Shown here one piece after another: positions 36,824-45,653 of a stretch of 64,000 bases of DNA. The position numbers and the translations under genes are program-made. The stretch comes from Dyadobacter sp. GTDB taxonomy: Bacteria > Bacteroidota > Bacteroidia > Cytophagales > Spirosomataceae. Every line of letters begins with the position of its first letter. The first letter of the stretch is position 1. The notes beneath the pieces are model-generated. The model saw nothing but the letters and a program-made list of their open reading frames with translations. It had not been told where the DNA came from and ran no database searches. The stretch is taken from NCBI RefSeq assembly GCF_017744695.1, contig NZ_JAGIAS010000002.1:62001-126000 (forward strand), given 5' to 3'.

Positions 36824-39800
36824 ATGAAGAAATGTTTTACGATGATCGTGCTGCTCGCCACGCTATGCTGCGGCCCGGTTTTTGCCCAGACAGGCCGGGT
36901 TACCGGCACGGTCACCGGCGAGAATAAGGAACCCTTGCCCGGCGTGAATATCCTGATCAGCGGCTCTTCACAAGGTACCGTTACCGATTCTGATGGTAAA
37001 TATGCCCTGGAAGCCCCAGCCAATGCAGCGCTCGTTTTCTCTTTTATAGGTTATGTAAGTCAAACGGTTGCCGTCGGTGCCCGGTCGGTGATCGATGTGC
37101 AGCTCTCGCAGGAGTCGAAAAACCTGACGGAGGTAGTTGTAACGGCGCTGGGTATCAAAAGGGAGGCAAAAACACTCGGTTATGCCACGGCGACGGTGAA
37201 TGCGGATCAGATTTCTACCAATCGTACTCCTAATGTAATCAGTTCTTTGCAGGGGAAAATGGCAGGTGTGAACATCACCTCGTTATCGACCGGGCCGGGT
37301 GGAACGGCCAAGATCCGTATCCGCGGGCAGTCGTCGTTCAGCGGGCAGAATAACCCGCTCATTGTCGTCAATGGCGTACCGATTGATAATTCCAATTTCG
37401 CCGGGGGCGGGGACTACGGTCCGCGTGCAGCGAACAGCTCCGACGGAGGCGATGGCCTTTCCAGTATTAACCCGGACGATATCGAATCGATGACCGTGCT
37501 CAAAGGGGCTACTGCCGCAGCGCTTTACGGCTCGCGAGCGAAGGACGGGGTGGTGATGATCACGACCAAAACCCGGGGCACCGGAAAGGGCATCGGACTC
37601 GACTACAATATCAACTTCACGACGGATACCCCGCTGGATTTTACCGATTTTCAATACGAATACGGCCAGGGCGAAGGTGGTAAGCGACCCACGACCACCG
37701 AGCCTACATCGGGCGTATGGAGCTTCGGCGAGAAGTTCCAGCCCGGTATGACCCAAATCCTGTTCGACAATCAAACCTGGCCTTACGAGCCTGTGCGAGG
37801 GCGTGTGAAGAAATTTTACCGCACCGGAACGAATATGACCAACACCGTAACCGTTTCGAACAATGGCCCGAACGGCGGTTTCAGTTTGTCCCTGGCCAAC
37901 AGCGATAACAGGGGTATTGTCGAGAACAACAAGTTCAACCGGAAGGTGGTAAACCTGGGTTTTACGCAGAACATTTCGAAACGCCTTACCGCTTTTGGAA
38001 ATATCAACTATTCCAAAGAAAAGAATACCAATCCGCCGCAGATCGACACCCAGGATTTCGCGACTTCGACGGTCATTTTCACGCTGGCCAACTCCATGCC
38101 CTTCGAAGCTTTGAAACAAAATCAGACCAAAGCGAACGGCGACGAGTTTGTGTTTTCGCGGTTTTTGGTGAGAAATAACCCTTACTATTCCCTTAGCCAC
38201 CATTTCGAGAACATTTCCCGCGACCGGCTGTTTGGCAACGTGGCTTTGAAATACCAGTTCACCGACTGGCTCTACCTGCAACTCCGCGGTGCCCAGGACT
38301 TTTACGTGCGCGGCCAGGATTACAACATTCCCAACGGATACGCGCCGATTGCCAAGGCACCGGTGGGCTATGTCAACGGTTCATTTACGCAGGATGTTCG
38401 CCGCAATACCGAACGTAATTTTGACTTTATCCTCGGAGGTAACCACACCTTCGGCAATATCGGTCTGGATGTGACACTTGGCGGTAACCAGCGTTATGCG
38501 CGGATGGATTACAACAGTGTTACAGTGCAGGATTTTATTCAGCCTAACCTGTACACGGTCATGAACGGGCGCGTCAAAAATCCGCTGTACAGCCTTTCAG
38601 AAAAGAAAATCAATTCACTGTACGGGGCGGCTACCATCTCCTGGAAAGAATTCATTTATCTAAACGTAACGGCCCGAAACGACTGGTTTTCAACGTTGGC
38701 ACCGCAGAACAGAAGCATTCTTTATCCCTCAGTTACGGGTAGCTTTATCTTCTCACAAGCCTTCCCGAACCTGCCGGCGTGGATTTCGTTCGGCAAGTTG
38801 CGTGCGGCCTACGCGCAGGTGGGCTCCGATAACGTGAACCCCTATTCGAATGCACTGTATTATGCGGTGGATAACAACTCGTTCCCGAACCCGTCGGGCC
38901 AGCTGGTGCCGGTGGGAGGTATCAATGCTTCCGTCGTTCCTAACAAAAACCTCCGTCCGCTCCGCATTAAGGAGGCCGAGGCAGGTTTGGAGATGAAGTT
39001 GTTCAACAACCTGCTTGGTTTTGATTTAACATACTACCACAAAACCACTGACGACCAGATCCTTGCCGCGCAGATTTCTGACGCATCTTCCTATACTGCG
39101 CAGCTGATCAATGTCGGTCGCAGTATGAACAAGGGTATTGAGTTGTTGCTGACAGGCTCTCCGGTGAAAACCAAAGACTTTACCTGGGATGTGAGTTTCA
39201 ATGTGTCCTATAACACGTCCAAAGTATTGAAACTGGGCCTGGCCGAGAAAGATACCGTGATTACCGTCGGTGGCGGAGGCGGCCGGACGCTCAACATGGT
39301 GGTAGGTAAGCCGCTCGGCCAGCTTTACACCTTCACCTACCTGCGCGATGCGCAAGGCAGACAGGTGTTCGACAAAAACAGCGGTATGCCTTTGAGAAAC
39401 AACACATTGATGAATGTCGGAAACGCATTGCCTAAGTATTTTGGTGGTATTACCAACACATTTACCTACAAAGGCATTATGCTCTCGGCGCTTGTGGACT
39501 TCAAGCTCGGACATAAGATGATCGCCGGACGGAACATCAACTACATGCGTCACGGGCTGTCGAAGCGCACATTACCAGGCCGTGCCGAGGGTTATGTGAT
39601 CGGGAATGGCGTGAACCCGGATGGTGAAGTGAACCAGACGAAGGCAGCTGTTCAGCCTTTCTATGAATCGATCAACCCGTTGGGAATTAATGAGGATTTT
39701 GTACAGAATGCTGGTTTCTGGAAACTGCGCCAGCTCACATTGGGATATGACCTGGGCAAGTTCCTGCCTGAAAAGGCATTTGTGAAAGGCTTGCGCCTGA

Positions 39801-39958
39801 GTGCCGTCGCGAACAATGTGCTCGTGATCAAGAAGTGGACGGAGAATATGGATCCGGAGGAAGTGCTGAATTCGTCGGATAATGCGACCGGCCTCGATTT
39901 CTGGCCCGGTTTGCCGCCGACCCGCAGCATTGGTTTCAATCTCCATGTAAAATTCTAA
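36824..39958 (+). CDS. susC: SusC/RagA-family TonB-linked outer-membrane protein, first copy
   Basis: The protein has 1044 residues from the ATG at 36824 (MKKCFTMIVLLATLCC); the frame is open to a TTG 18 nt upstream. Signal peptide, carboxypeptidase-like domain at about 25-105 (GTVTDSDGKYALEA), plug at 115-240 (GTAKIRIRGQSS, YGSRAKDGVVMITTK), and a barrel ending in SIGFNLHVKF. SusC proteins move oligosaccharides or other large ligands, taken from SusD, into the periplasm using TonB energy. SusD follows 11 nt downstream, and a LacI-like palindrome pair precedes it. The ligand is not evident; the sugar-acid genes behind it suggest a sugar acid, an oligosaccharide or a galactoside. Confidence 0.92.
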   Translation: MKKCFTMIVLLATLCCGPVFAQTGRVTGTVTGENKEPLPGVNILISGSSQGTVTDSDGKYALEAPANAALVFSFIGYVSQTVAVGARSVIDVQLSQESKNLTEVVVTALGIKREAKTLGYATATVNADQISTNRTPNVISSLQGKMAGVNITSLSTGPGGTAKIRIRGQSSFSGQNNPLIVVNGVPIDNSNFAGGGDYGPRAANSSDGGDGLSSINPDDIESMTVLKGATAAALYGSRAKDGVVMITTKTRGTGKGIGLDYNINFTTDTPLDFTDFQYEYGQGEGGKRPTTTEPTSGVWSFGEKFQPGMTQILFDNQTWPYEPVRGRVKKFYRTGTNMTNTVTVSNNGPNGGFSLSLANSDNRGIVENNKFNRKVVNLGFTQNISKRLTAFGNINYSKEKNTNPPQIDTQDFATSTVIFTLANSMPFEALKQNQTKANGDEFVFSRFLVRNNPYYSLSHHFENISRDRLFGNVALKYQFTDWLYLQLRGAQDFYVRGQDYNIPNGYAPIAKAPVGYVNGSFTQDVRRNTERNFDFILGGNHTFGNIGLDVTLGGNQRYARMDYNSVTVQDFIQPNLYTVMNGRVKNPLYSLSEKKINSLYGAATISWKEFIYLNVTARNDWFSTLAPQNRSILYPSVTGSFIFSQAFPNLPAWISFGKLRAAYAQVGSDNVNPYSNALYYAVDNNSFPNPSGQLVPVGGINASVVPNKNLRPLRIKEAEAGLEMKLFNNLLGFDLTYYHKTTDDQILAAQISDASSYTAQLINVGRSMNKGIELLLTGSPVKTKDFTWDVSFNVSYNTSKVLKLGLAEKDTVITVGGGGGRTLNMVVGKPLGQLYTFTYLRDAQGRQVFDKNSGMPLRNNTLMNVGNALPKYFGGITNTFTYKGIMLSALVDFKLGHKMIAGRNINYMRHGLSKRTLPGRAEGYVIGNGVNPDGEVNQTKAAVQPFYESINPLGINEDFVQNAGFWKLRQLTLGYDLGKFLPEKAFVKGLRLSAVANNVLVIKKWTENMDPEEVLNSSDNATGLDFWPGLPPTRSIGFNLHVKF

Positions 39959-39969
39959 CTGCCGAACCC

Positions 39970-41511
39970 ATGAAAGCTACATTCAAATATATGCTGGCAC
40001 TCGCCTTGTCGCTGACGTTCATCACCGGTTGCGACGAAGGGTTTGACGAGATCAATACCAACAAGGTGGATCCAACGTCCCTGGCGCCGTCCCTGATCCT
40101 GAACAAGGCGATCATCGCCACTACCTACCTCGACGGCGTGTCGACGCTCGGCATGCTCTGTTACAACTTTGGCATTGTGCAGCAGGTGATTACACCTTAT
40201 GGGAGCTCTTTGTCCGGTGGAAATTACAACCAGCTCAACAATGCCAACTCGCCGCTGGTATGGGTTAATTTTTACAGGAATGTAATCAAACAGCTGGTGG
40301 CAGTTACCGAGCAAACGAAGGGCGATCCGCTGAGTGCGAACATTTACCATGCTGCACGCATCTGGAAGGCCTACGCGTTCATGATATTGACGGACACCTA
40401 TGGCGATATTCCGTATTTCGATGCGGGGAAAGGCTATATCAGCGAAGAGATCCGCCCTAAATATGACCCGCAAGAGGCTGTTTACAAGGATATTCTCAAA
40501 GAGCTGGAAGAAGCGGCCGGCGCACTCGACGCGTCGCAACCCGCAGTTACGACCGATATTCTCTACGGCGGCGATATCGCACGCTGGAAAAAGCTCGGTT
40601 ACTCGCTCATGCTCCGCGCCGGAATGCGTCTTACCAAAATCGACCCCACCACGGCCAAAACCTACGTGACCAAGGCGGTTGCCGGCGGTTTGTTCGCGAG
40701 TAATGCGGACAACTCGGTCATTCGGCATACGTCGCTTTATAATAATTTTATTGCCAATCACCTGGCAGCGCGCGAGAAGACCAACTTTTACCTCGCCGCG
40801 CCATTTGTGAATTACCTCAAAGAAAACAACGATCCCCGCCTGCCGGTGTTCGCGGTGCGGTATGTGGGAGCCAAGGGCGGCCCGGAGCAGACGCCCGAAC
40901 GTGCCAAATCGGATCCGAACTTGCAGATCGGCATGCCAATGGGCTACAACGACGTGACGATCAACAGCGTTTTGGCCGAAAACGGGGTGGTAAGCCTGTG
41001 GGATTTCACGCAAATCAACCTGACGACGGTTTTGAAACTCGATGCGCCCGAATTCCACATTACGTACGCGCAGGTACAGCTCCTGCTCGCGGAGGCGGCT
41101 GTACGCGGGTGGGTGACAGGTGAAGCGGCGGATTACTATGCCAAGGGGATCCGCGCCAATCTCGAACAAATGGCCTCGTATGACGTGAAGGCGACCATCA
41201 AGGAAGACGCCATACTTGCCTACCTGAAAGCGCATCCGCTCGATGCGGCCAAAGCATTGGATCAGATCAATACGCAGTACTGGGTGGCAACATTCCTGGA
41301 CGGCAACGAGTCCTGGGCCAACTTCCGGCGAAGCGGGTTTCCGGCATTGAAGAAGAATCCGTATCCCGGTTCGGAGATCAAGGAGGACTTCATCCGCCGC
41401 ATGCCATACCCCGACAGCGAGATCGTCGTGAATTTGCAGAATGTGAATGACGCGAATGCACGCCAGGGGCCTAATGATTTGAATACGAGGATGTGGTGGG
41501 ACAAAAAGTAG
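39970..41511 (+). CDS. susD: SusD/RagB-family surface lipoprotein, first copy
   Basis: The protein has 513 residues. The lipobox is LTFITGCDEGFD. Helical SusD fold with TPR-like repeats (IYHAARIWKAYAFMILTDTYG; GDIPYFD) and a C-terminal part with WVATFLDGNESWANFRRSGFP. It binds ligand at the cell surface and closes the SusC barrel. This is the SusD-like/RagB branch in which the N-terminal half is the larger. It lies 11 nt after susC. Confidence 0.9.
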   Translation: MKATFKYMLALALSLTFITGCDEGFDEINTNKVDPTSLAPSLILNKAIIATTYLDGVSTLGMLCYNFGIVQQVITPYGSSLSGGNYNQLNNANSPLVWVNFYRNVIKQLVAVTEQTKGDPLSANIYHAARIWKAYAFMILTDTYGDIPYFDAGKGYISEEIRPKYDPQEAVYKDILKELEEAAGALDASQPAVTTDILYGGDIARWKKLGYSLMLRAGMRLTKIDPTTAKTYVTKAVAGGLFASNADNSVIRHTSLYNNFIANHLAAREKTNFYLAAPFVNYLKENNDPRLPVFAVRYVGAKGGPEQTPERAKSDPNLQIGMPMGYNDVTINSVLAENGVVSLWDFTQINLTTVLKLDAPEFHITYAQVQLLLAEAAVRGWVTGEAADYYAKGIRANLEQMASYDVKATIKEDAILAYLKAHPLDAAKALDQINTQYWVATFLDGNESWANFRRSGFPALKKNPYPGSEIKEDFIRRMPYPDSEIVVNLQNVNDANARQGPNDLNTRMWWDKK

Positions 41512-41540
41512 TATCTTCTTAAACCTTTAACCTGATACAA

Positions 41541-42935
41541 ATGAAAGAGAACGGAATGAGTCGGCGAGACACGATGAAGGCGCTGGGACTGACCGGTTCC
41601 GCGGGGATCCTGGGCTTGTTCGGAGGTGCCCCGAATGCCCGCGCCGACCGTCGGGCCGCCGACCGTCGGATCGCCGACCGTCGGACCGCCGACCGTGAGA
41701 CGCCCCAGTATGCCAAAGGGATGAAGCCGTTGACGATCAAAAGCGTTCGGGCGATTGCCACGGCGCCGCAGGGCTCGAACCTCATTGTCGTGAAAGTAGA
41801 GACCTCCGAGCCGGGCTTGTACGGCCTGGGATGCGCCACGTTCACCCAGCGGGCGGAGGTGGTGCTCGTGGCTATTAATACCTATCTCAACGAATTTTGC
41901 GTCGGAAGGGACGTCGACAATATCGAAGACATGTGGCATGCCGCCTATGTGAGTTCCTACTGGCGCAATGGTCCCGTGCTGAACAATGCGTTGAGCGGCC
42001 TGGACCAGGCGCTTTGGGATATCAAAGGCAAGCGTGCGGGAATGCCGTTGTACCAGCTATTGGGCGGCAAAGTGCGTTTCGCGGTACCATGTTATACGCA
42101 TGCGAACGGGCGTACACCCGAAGAGACCGTGGAGAGCGTGAAAAAGATCCAGGAGCAGGGGTATCGGTATATCCGTATCCAGCAGGGTGGTTACGGCGCA
42201 GTAGGTAGCACGACCAAGCAGCCCGATTTCAAAGCAGCTGGCTTTGGCGGGGCCACGGACAACTACATGGACGAAAATGCCTATCTTAAAGCCATTCCGA
42301 TTCTCTTCGAAACAGTACGCAAGCAGTGCGGCGAGGAAGTGGAATTGCTGCATGACATCCACGAGCGCGTGCAGCCGATGAATGCGATCAATATGATCAA
42401 AAAACTGGAAGAATTCCGGCCGTTCTTTATCGAAGACCCGTTTTCTCCCGAAAATATGAAATGGTTCAAACTGCTGCGGCAGAGTACCACGGTACCACTG
42501 GCCATGGGCGAGCTTTTCAATAACATCAATGAATTCCTGGAACCGATGGCCAACCAATGGTTTGACTACATCCGCATCCACGTGTCGCAGATAGGCGGTG
42601 TTACGCCCGCCATGAAAGTCGCCCGGCTTGGGGAATGGTTCAATGTCAAAACAGCCTGGCATGGTCCTGGTGATGTGTCGCCGGTAGGACATTCGGCGCA
42701 TGCACATATCGACCTGGCAGTGTGGAACTTCGGTATTCAGGAGGCGGTACAGTTCAATGATAAAACGCTGGAAGTATTCTCCGGTTGCCCGACGATGAAG
42801 AACGGGTATATGTCGGTGAACGAAGTGCCGGGCATTGGCGTGGACATCGATGAGAAGGCGGCCGCCAAATTCCCGATCAGCACAAAATCGAACTGGCAAG
42901 TAAGAAAATTCGACGGTACGCTTATACGTCCATGA
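41541..42935 (+). CDS. Tat-exported enolase-superfamily sugar-acid dehydratase, ManD/RspA-like
   Basis: An enzyme of 464 residues. It starts with a twin-arginine signal (MSRRDTMKALGLTGSAG from residue 6), followed by a repeated linker (ADRRxADRRx, residues 35-53) and the enolase fold. Metal ligands are Asp272 (HDIHERV), Glu298 (FFIEDPF) and Glu324 (MGELFNN), 26 residues apart each. His274 and His374 (AWHGPGD) stand 2 and 102 residues after the first ligand. The block ThrAlaTrp-His-Gly-Pro and the RNGPVLNNALSGLDQALWDI block place it in the mannonate dehydratase (ManD/RspA) subgroup. The usual enzyme is cytoplasmic and dehydrates a hexonate to a 2-keto-3-deoxy acid; here the leader sends it out of the cytoplasm. 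It lies 29 nt after susD and overlaps lacI by 4 nt. Confidence 0.85.
   Translation: MKENGMSRRDTMKALGLTGSAGILGLFGGAPNARADRRAADRRIADRRTADRETPQYAKGMKPLTIKSVRAIATAPQGSNLIVVKVETSEPGLYGLGCATFTQRAEVVLVAINTYLNEFCVGRDVDNIEDMWHAAYVSSYWRNGPVLNNALSGLDQALWDIKGKRAGMPLYQLLGGKVRFAVPCYTHANGRTPEETVESVKKIQEQGYRYIRIQQGGYGAVGSTTKQPDFKAAGFGGATDNYMDENAYLKAIPILFETVRKQCGEEVELLHDIHERVQPMNAINMIKKLEEFRPFFIEDPFSPENMKWFKLLRQSTTVPLAMGELFNNINEFLEPMANQWFDYIRIHVSQIGGVTPAMKVARLGEWFNVKTAWHGPGDVSPVGHSAHAHIDLAVWNFGIQEAVQFNDKTLEVFSGCPTMKNGYMSVNEVPGIGVDIDEKAAAKFPISTKSNWQVRKFDGTLIRP
41643..41699 (+). repeat. 15-nt tandem repeat coding ADRRx in the leader-mature junction
   Basis: The unit GCCGACCGTCGGxxC runs three times and then once in shortened form within the dehydratase gene. 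Each unit contains CCGACCGTCGG, an odd palindrome, and codes Ala-Asp-Arg-Arg plus one residue. It inserts a basic, flexible linker directly after the Tat signal. Confidence 0.85.
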
Positions 42936-43969
42936 AAAAAGCATCGCTCAAAGATATCGCACAGCAAGCGGGCGTCTCTACGGCACTGGTTTCCTACGTT
43001 CTCAATGGTAAGGAAAAGGAAACCAGGGTGGGGGAGGTCATCGCTCAGAAAATCAGGCAGATAGCGAAAGAATTGAACTATCAGCCGAACCATCTGGCCA
43101 AAAGCCTCCGAAGCGGCAAGACGTACACCATCGGGCTCATTATCGCCGACATTTCCAACCCGTTTTTCGCCAACATCGCGCGTGTGGTGGAGGATGAGGC
43201 CAAAAAGAATGGCTACACGGTGATTATCGGCAGTTGCGACGAGCACGCCGAGAAATCGTGGGACCTGCTCAATGTGCTGATCAACCGGCAGGTCGACGGC
43301 TTCATTATCGTGTCCTGCGAAGGGTCGGAGAGCCAGGTGCATTATCTCAAAGAGCGGAATATCCCTTTTGTGTTGCTGGACCGCCATTTTCCTGAAATAC
43401 AGACCGATTTCGTGGCGACCAACAACTACAAGGCCTCCTACGACGCCGGCGTTCACCTCATCAACAGCGGCTACTCGAAGATCGGGATCATGGCTTATAA
43501 ATCGAATATGTACCATATGGTGGAACGTGTGCGGGGATACAGGCATGCCTTGCGCGATAATCACATCGAATTTCATGATTCCTGGCTGAAAGAGGTGCAT
43601 TTCGAAACGATGGACAGCGAGGTACGGACTGCCATCGACGAAGTACTGGCCTCCGAGCAACGCGTGGACGCGATGATTTTTGCCACTTATGGTTTGGCGA
43701 TCAACGCATTGAAATACATCAACGAATTGCGCCTCAAAGTGCCGTCGGACCTGGCGATCGTCAGTTACGGCCAGGCGGAGGTTTTCGACCTGTACTATTG
43801 CCCGATCACCTACGTACAGCAGCCGCTGGAAATGCTGGGCAAAACGGCCGTTGAGTTCTTGCTGGAAAAACTGAAAAACCCGGAGGAAGGCATGAAGCAA
43901 ATATTAATGGAAGCCAAACTGATTGCCCGTGATTCGTCGAAGGCTAAACCGACCGCTGCGAGTGCTTGA
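42932..43969 (+). CDS. LacI/GalR-family transcription regulator
   Basis: A regulator of 345 residues. The N terminus is the classical LacI helix-turn-helix (SLKDIAQQAGVSTALVSYVL), then the hinge helix (NHLAKSLRSG), and the periplasmic-binding-protein-like sensor domain (IGLIIADISNPFFANIA; YVQQPLEMLGKTAVEFLLEK). It overlaps the ManD-like gene by 4 nt, so it is co-transcribed with it. The ligand is probably a sugar or sugar acid of this region. The CG-centred palindromes at 36406 and 36562 before susC are its best candidate sites. It is followed by the decamer array. Confidence 0.9.
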   Translation: MKKASLKDIAQQAGVSTALVSYVLNGKEKETRVGEVIAQKIRQIAKELNYQPNHLAKSLRSGKTYTIGLIIADISNPFFANIARVVEDEAKKNGYTVIIGSCDEHAEKSWDLLNVLINRQVDGFIIVSCEGSESQVHYLKERNIPFVLLDRHFPEIQTDFVATNNYKASYDAGVHLINSGYSKIGIMAYKSNMYHMVERVRGYRHALRDNHIEFHDSWLKEVHFETMDSEVRTAIDEVLASEQRVDAMIFATYGLAINALKYINELRLKVPSDLAIVSYGQAEVFDLYYCPITYVQQPLEMLGKTAVEFLLEKLKNPEEGMKQILMEAKLIARDSSKAKPTAASA

Positions 43970-43970
43970 C

Positions 43971-44090
43971 AGTGGTTATAAGTGGTCAGGTGTGGTTAGG
44001 AATTGTCAAGTGTAGTCAAGAGTAGTCAGGTGTTGTCAAGAGTAGTCAAGTATTGTCAGGAATAGTCAAGTATTGTCAGGTGTGGTTGAT
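43971..44090 (-). repeat. decamer tandem array, left arm
   Basis: Twelve consecutive 10-nt units, degenerate around AGTxGTCARG, begin directly after the lacI stop codon. Read on the other strand they are CYTGACxAxx, which is the sequence of the units of the right array. Confidence 0.85.
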
Positions 44091-44120
44091 CTTATTTGCT
44101 TTAACCTAACAATCACGGAC

Positions 44121-44390
44121 CCGACCTGACCACACCTGACCACTGATGACTATTCCCAACCACACCTGGTCACACCTGACTATTCCTGACAATACCTGAC
44201 CACAAAAGACCACATCTAACAACACCTGACCACACCTGACAATTTCTGACAATACCTGACCACAAAAGACCACATCTAACAACACCTAACCACACCTGAC
44301 AATTTCTGACAATACCTGACCACAAAAGACCACATCTAACAACACCTGACCACACCTGACTATTCCTGACTACATCTGACTAACCCCGAC
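44121..44390 (+). repeat. decamer tandem array, right arm, with 60-nt superunit
   Basis: About 27 consecutive 10-nt units (for example CACACCTGAC, AATACCTGAC, CACAAAAGAC, CACATCTAAC). Six of them form a 60-nt superunit repeated almost without change at 44161, 44221 and 44281, and partly at 44341. It ends 18 nt before the next dehydratase gene. It faces the left array across about 30 nt of ordinary sequence, so the pair could form a very long imperfect hairpin. Confidence 0.9.
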
Positions 44391-44407
44391 ACATTACCAG
44401 TACCATT

Positions 44408-45649
44408 ATGCAAAGAAGAAATTTCATAAAAACTGCCTTCCTGGGCACCGCGGCGGTTGCTACCGGCTTTCCGCTGATAAAGGCGCAGGCGGCCTCCAAA
44501 ATGAAGATTACCAAAATCCGGTACTATGCCGCGCCGGGCTACAACAAGCCGTTGTTCAACCAGGCGCGGGGCATTGTTGAGATCGAAACCGACGGCGGCA
44601 TTATCGGCATTGGCGAGGGCGGCTCGAAGGATATGATCGAACAATGCGCCCAGATGATGATCGGGGAGGACCCTTTCCGGATAGAGCACATCTGGCAGAA
44701 CGTTTACCGCGGGATGTTTTACCCGCCGGGGCGCGAGAAGTTGCATGCCCTGGGCGCGTTGGAAATGGCGCTTTGGGATATCAAAGGAAAGGCGCTGAAT
44801 GTGCCTGTGTATGAGTTGCTGGGCGGTGCCACGCGCGATTACGTGGAATGCTACGCCACAGGTTTCCGCGCATCGAAGGCCCAAACCGAAGAGGAACGGG
44901 CGAGGGATTGCATCGAAGCAGGTTTGCGGGCCTATCGCATTGGTCCCACGGGCGGCAATGGCGATCAGCCTTTTGATTTTTATGAAAATGTGAAGAAAAC
45001 GATCGATTTCTGTAAGCGGATCGATGAAGCTGTCGGCGGAGGCGGTAAGTGGGCCATTGACTTGCATACCCGTTTCGACATGACCGACGGCTTGAAAATC
45101 TGTACCGCGCTCGAATCGCTCGAACCTTATTTCGTAGAGGACATTATCCGCTCGGAGAACCCGTCGGTGTACAAAACCGTGCGCTCGATGACGAAGGTGC
45201 CCATTGCCGTGGGCGAGCAGTTCGGCGACCGCTGGGACAGCAACGAGTTCATCGAAAACCGCTGGATCGATTACACCCGGTTTACATTGCCGAATACGGG
45301 CGGCATCAGCGAGTTCAAGAAACTGGCCTCGATGTGCGAAACACATTATGTGGGTATGATACCACATTTCACCGGCCCACTGGCCACCGCGACATTGGTA
45401 CACGTACTGGGTTCGAGCAGTCCGGCGCGGGCGCTGATGGAGCTGGGCGGTGGTGAACCGGAGCGGCCGCCCTACTTCAACGAGGATTTTATCAATTTCA
45501 AAAACGGTAAGCTGTATCTCAACGACGCGCCCGGACTGGGGGTGAAATTTGATCCGAAAAAGGCGACTTTCATCATGGAGGTCAAAGAGAAAACCAAATT
45601 CCCGCACCCGATCCTGAAAAGTCCGGACGGCTCTATCCATAACTGGTAA
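44408..45649 (+). CDS. Tat-exported enolase-superfamily dehydratase, unassigned hexonate type
   Basis: An enzyme of 413 residues. Twin-arginine signal MQRRNFIKTAFLGTAA (with the FIK hydrophobic part), cleavage near residue 28 (AQAAS). Metal ligands Asp218 (AIDLHTRF), Glu244 (YFVEDII) and Glu270 (AVGEQFG) are 26 residues apart; His220 and His320 (IPHFTGP) complete the acid/base pair seen in galactonate dehydratase. The closest family is mandelate racemase/galactonate dehydratase-like proteins, and the exact substrate is open. It lies 4 nt before the next dehydratase gene and just after the decamer array. Confidence 0.8.
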   Translation: MQRRNFIKTAFLGTAAVATGFPLIKAQAASKMKITKIRYYAAPGYNKPLFNQARGIVEIETDGGIIGIGEGGSKDMIEQCAQMMIGEDPFRIEHIWQNVYRGMFYPPGREKLHALGALEMALWDIKGKALNVPVYELLGGATRDYVECYATGFRASKAQTEEERARDCIEAGLRAYRIGPTGGNGDQPFDFYENVKKTIDFCKRIDEAVGGGGKWAIDLHTRFDMTDGLKICTALESLEPYFVEDIIRSENPSVYKTVRSMTKVPIAVGEQFGDRWDSNEFIENRWIDYTRFTLPNTGGISEFKKLASMCETHYVGMIPHFTGPLATATLVHVLGSSSPARALMELGGGEPERPPYFNEDFINFKNGKLYLNDAPGLGVKFDPKKATFIMEVKEKTKFPHPILKSPDGSIHNW

Positions 45650-45653
45650 TTCT

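Noticed and set aside
36570..37023. Minus-strand frames upstream of and inside the first susC
   Set aside because: No coding character; they overlap the promoter region and the susC signal peptide.
44170..44355. Minus-strand frame of 61 codons with a perfect 20-residue repeat
   Set aside because: It is only the translation of the decamer array and has no start, promoter or family support.
43971..44390. Possible CRISPR array
   Set aside because: The units are 10 nt and contiguous, with no unique spacers of constant length and no cas genes nearby.
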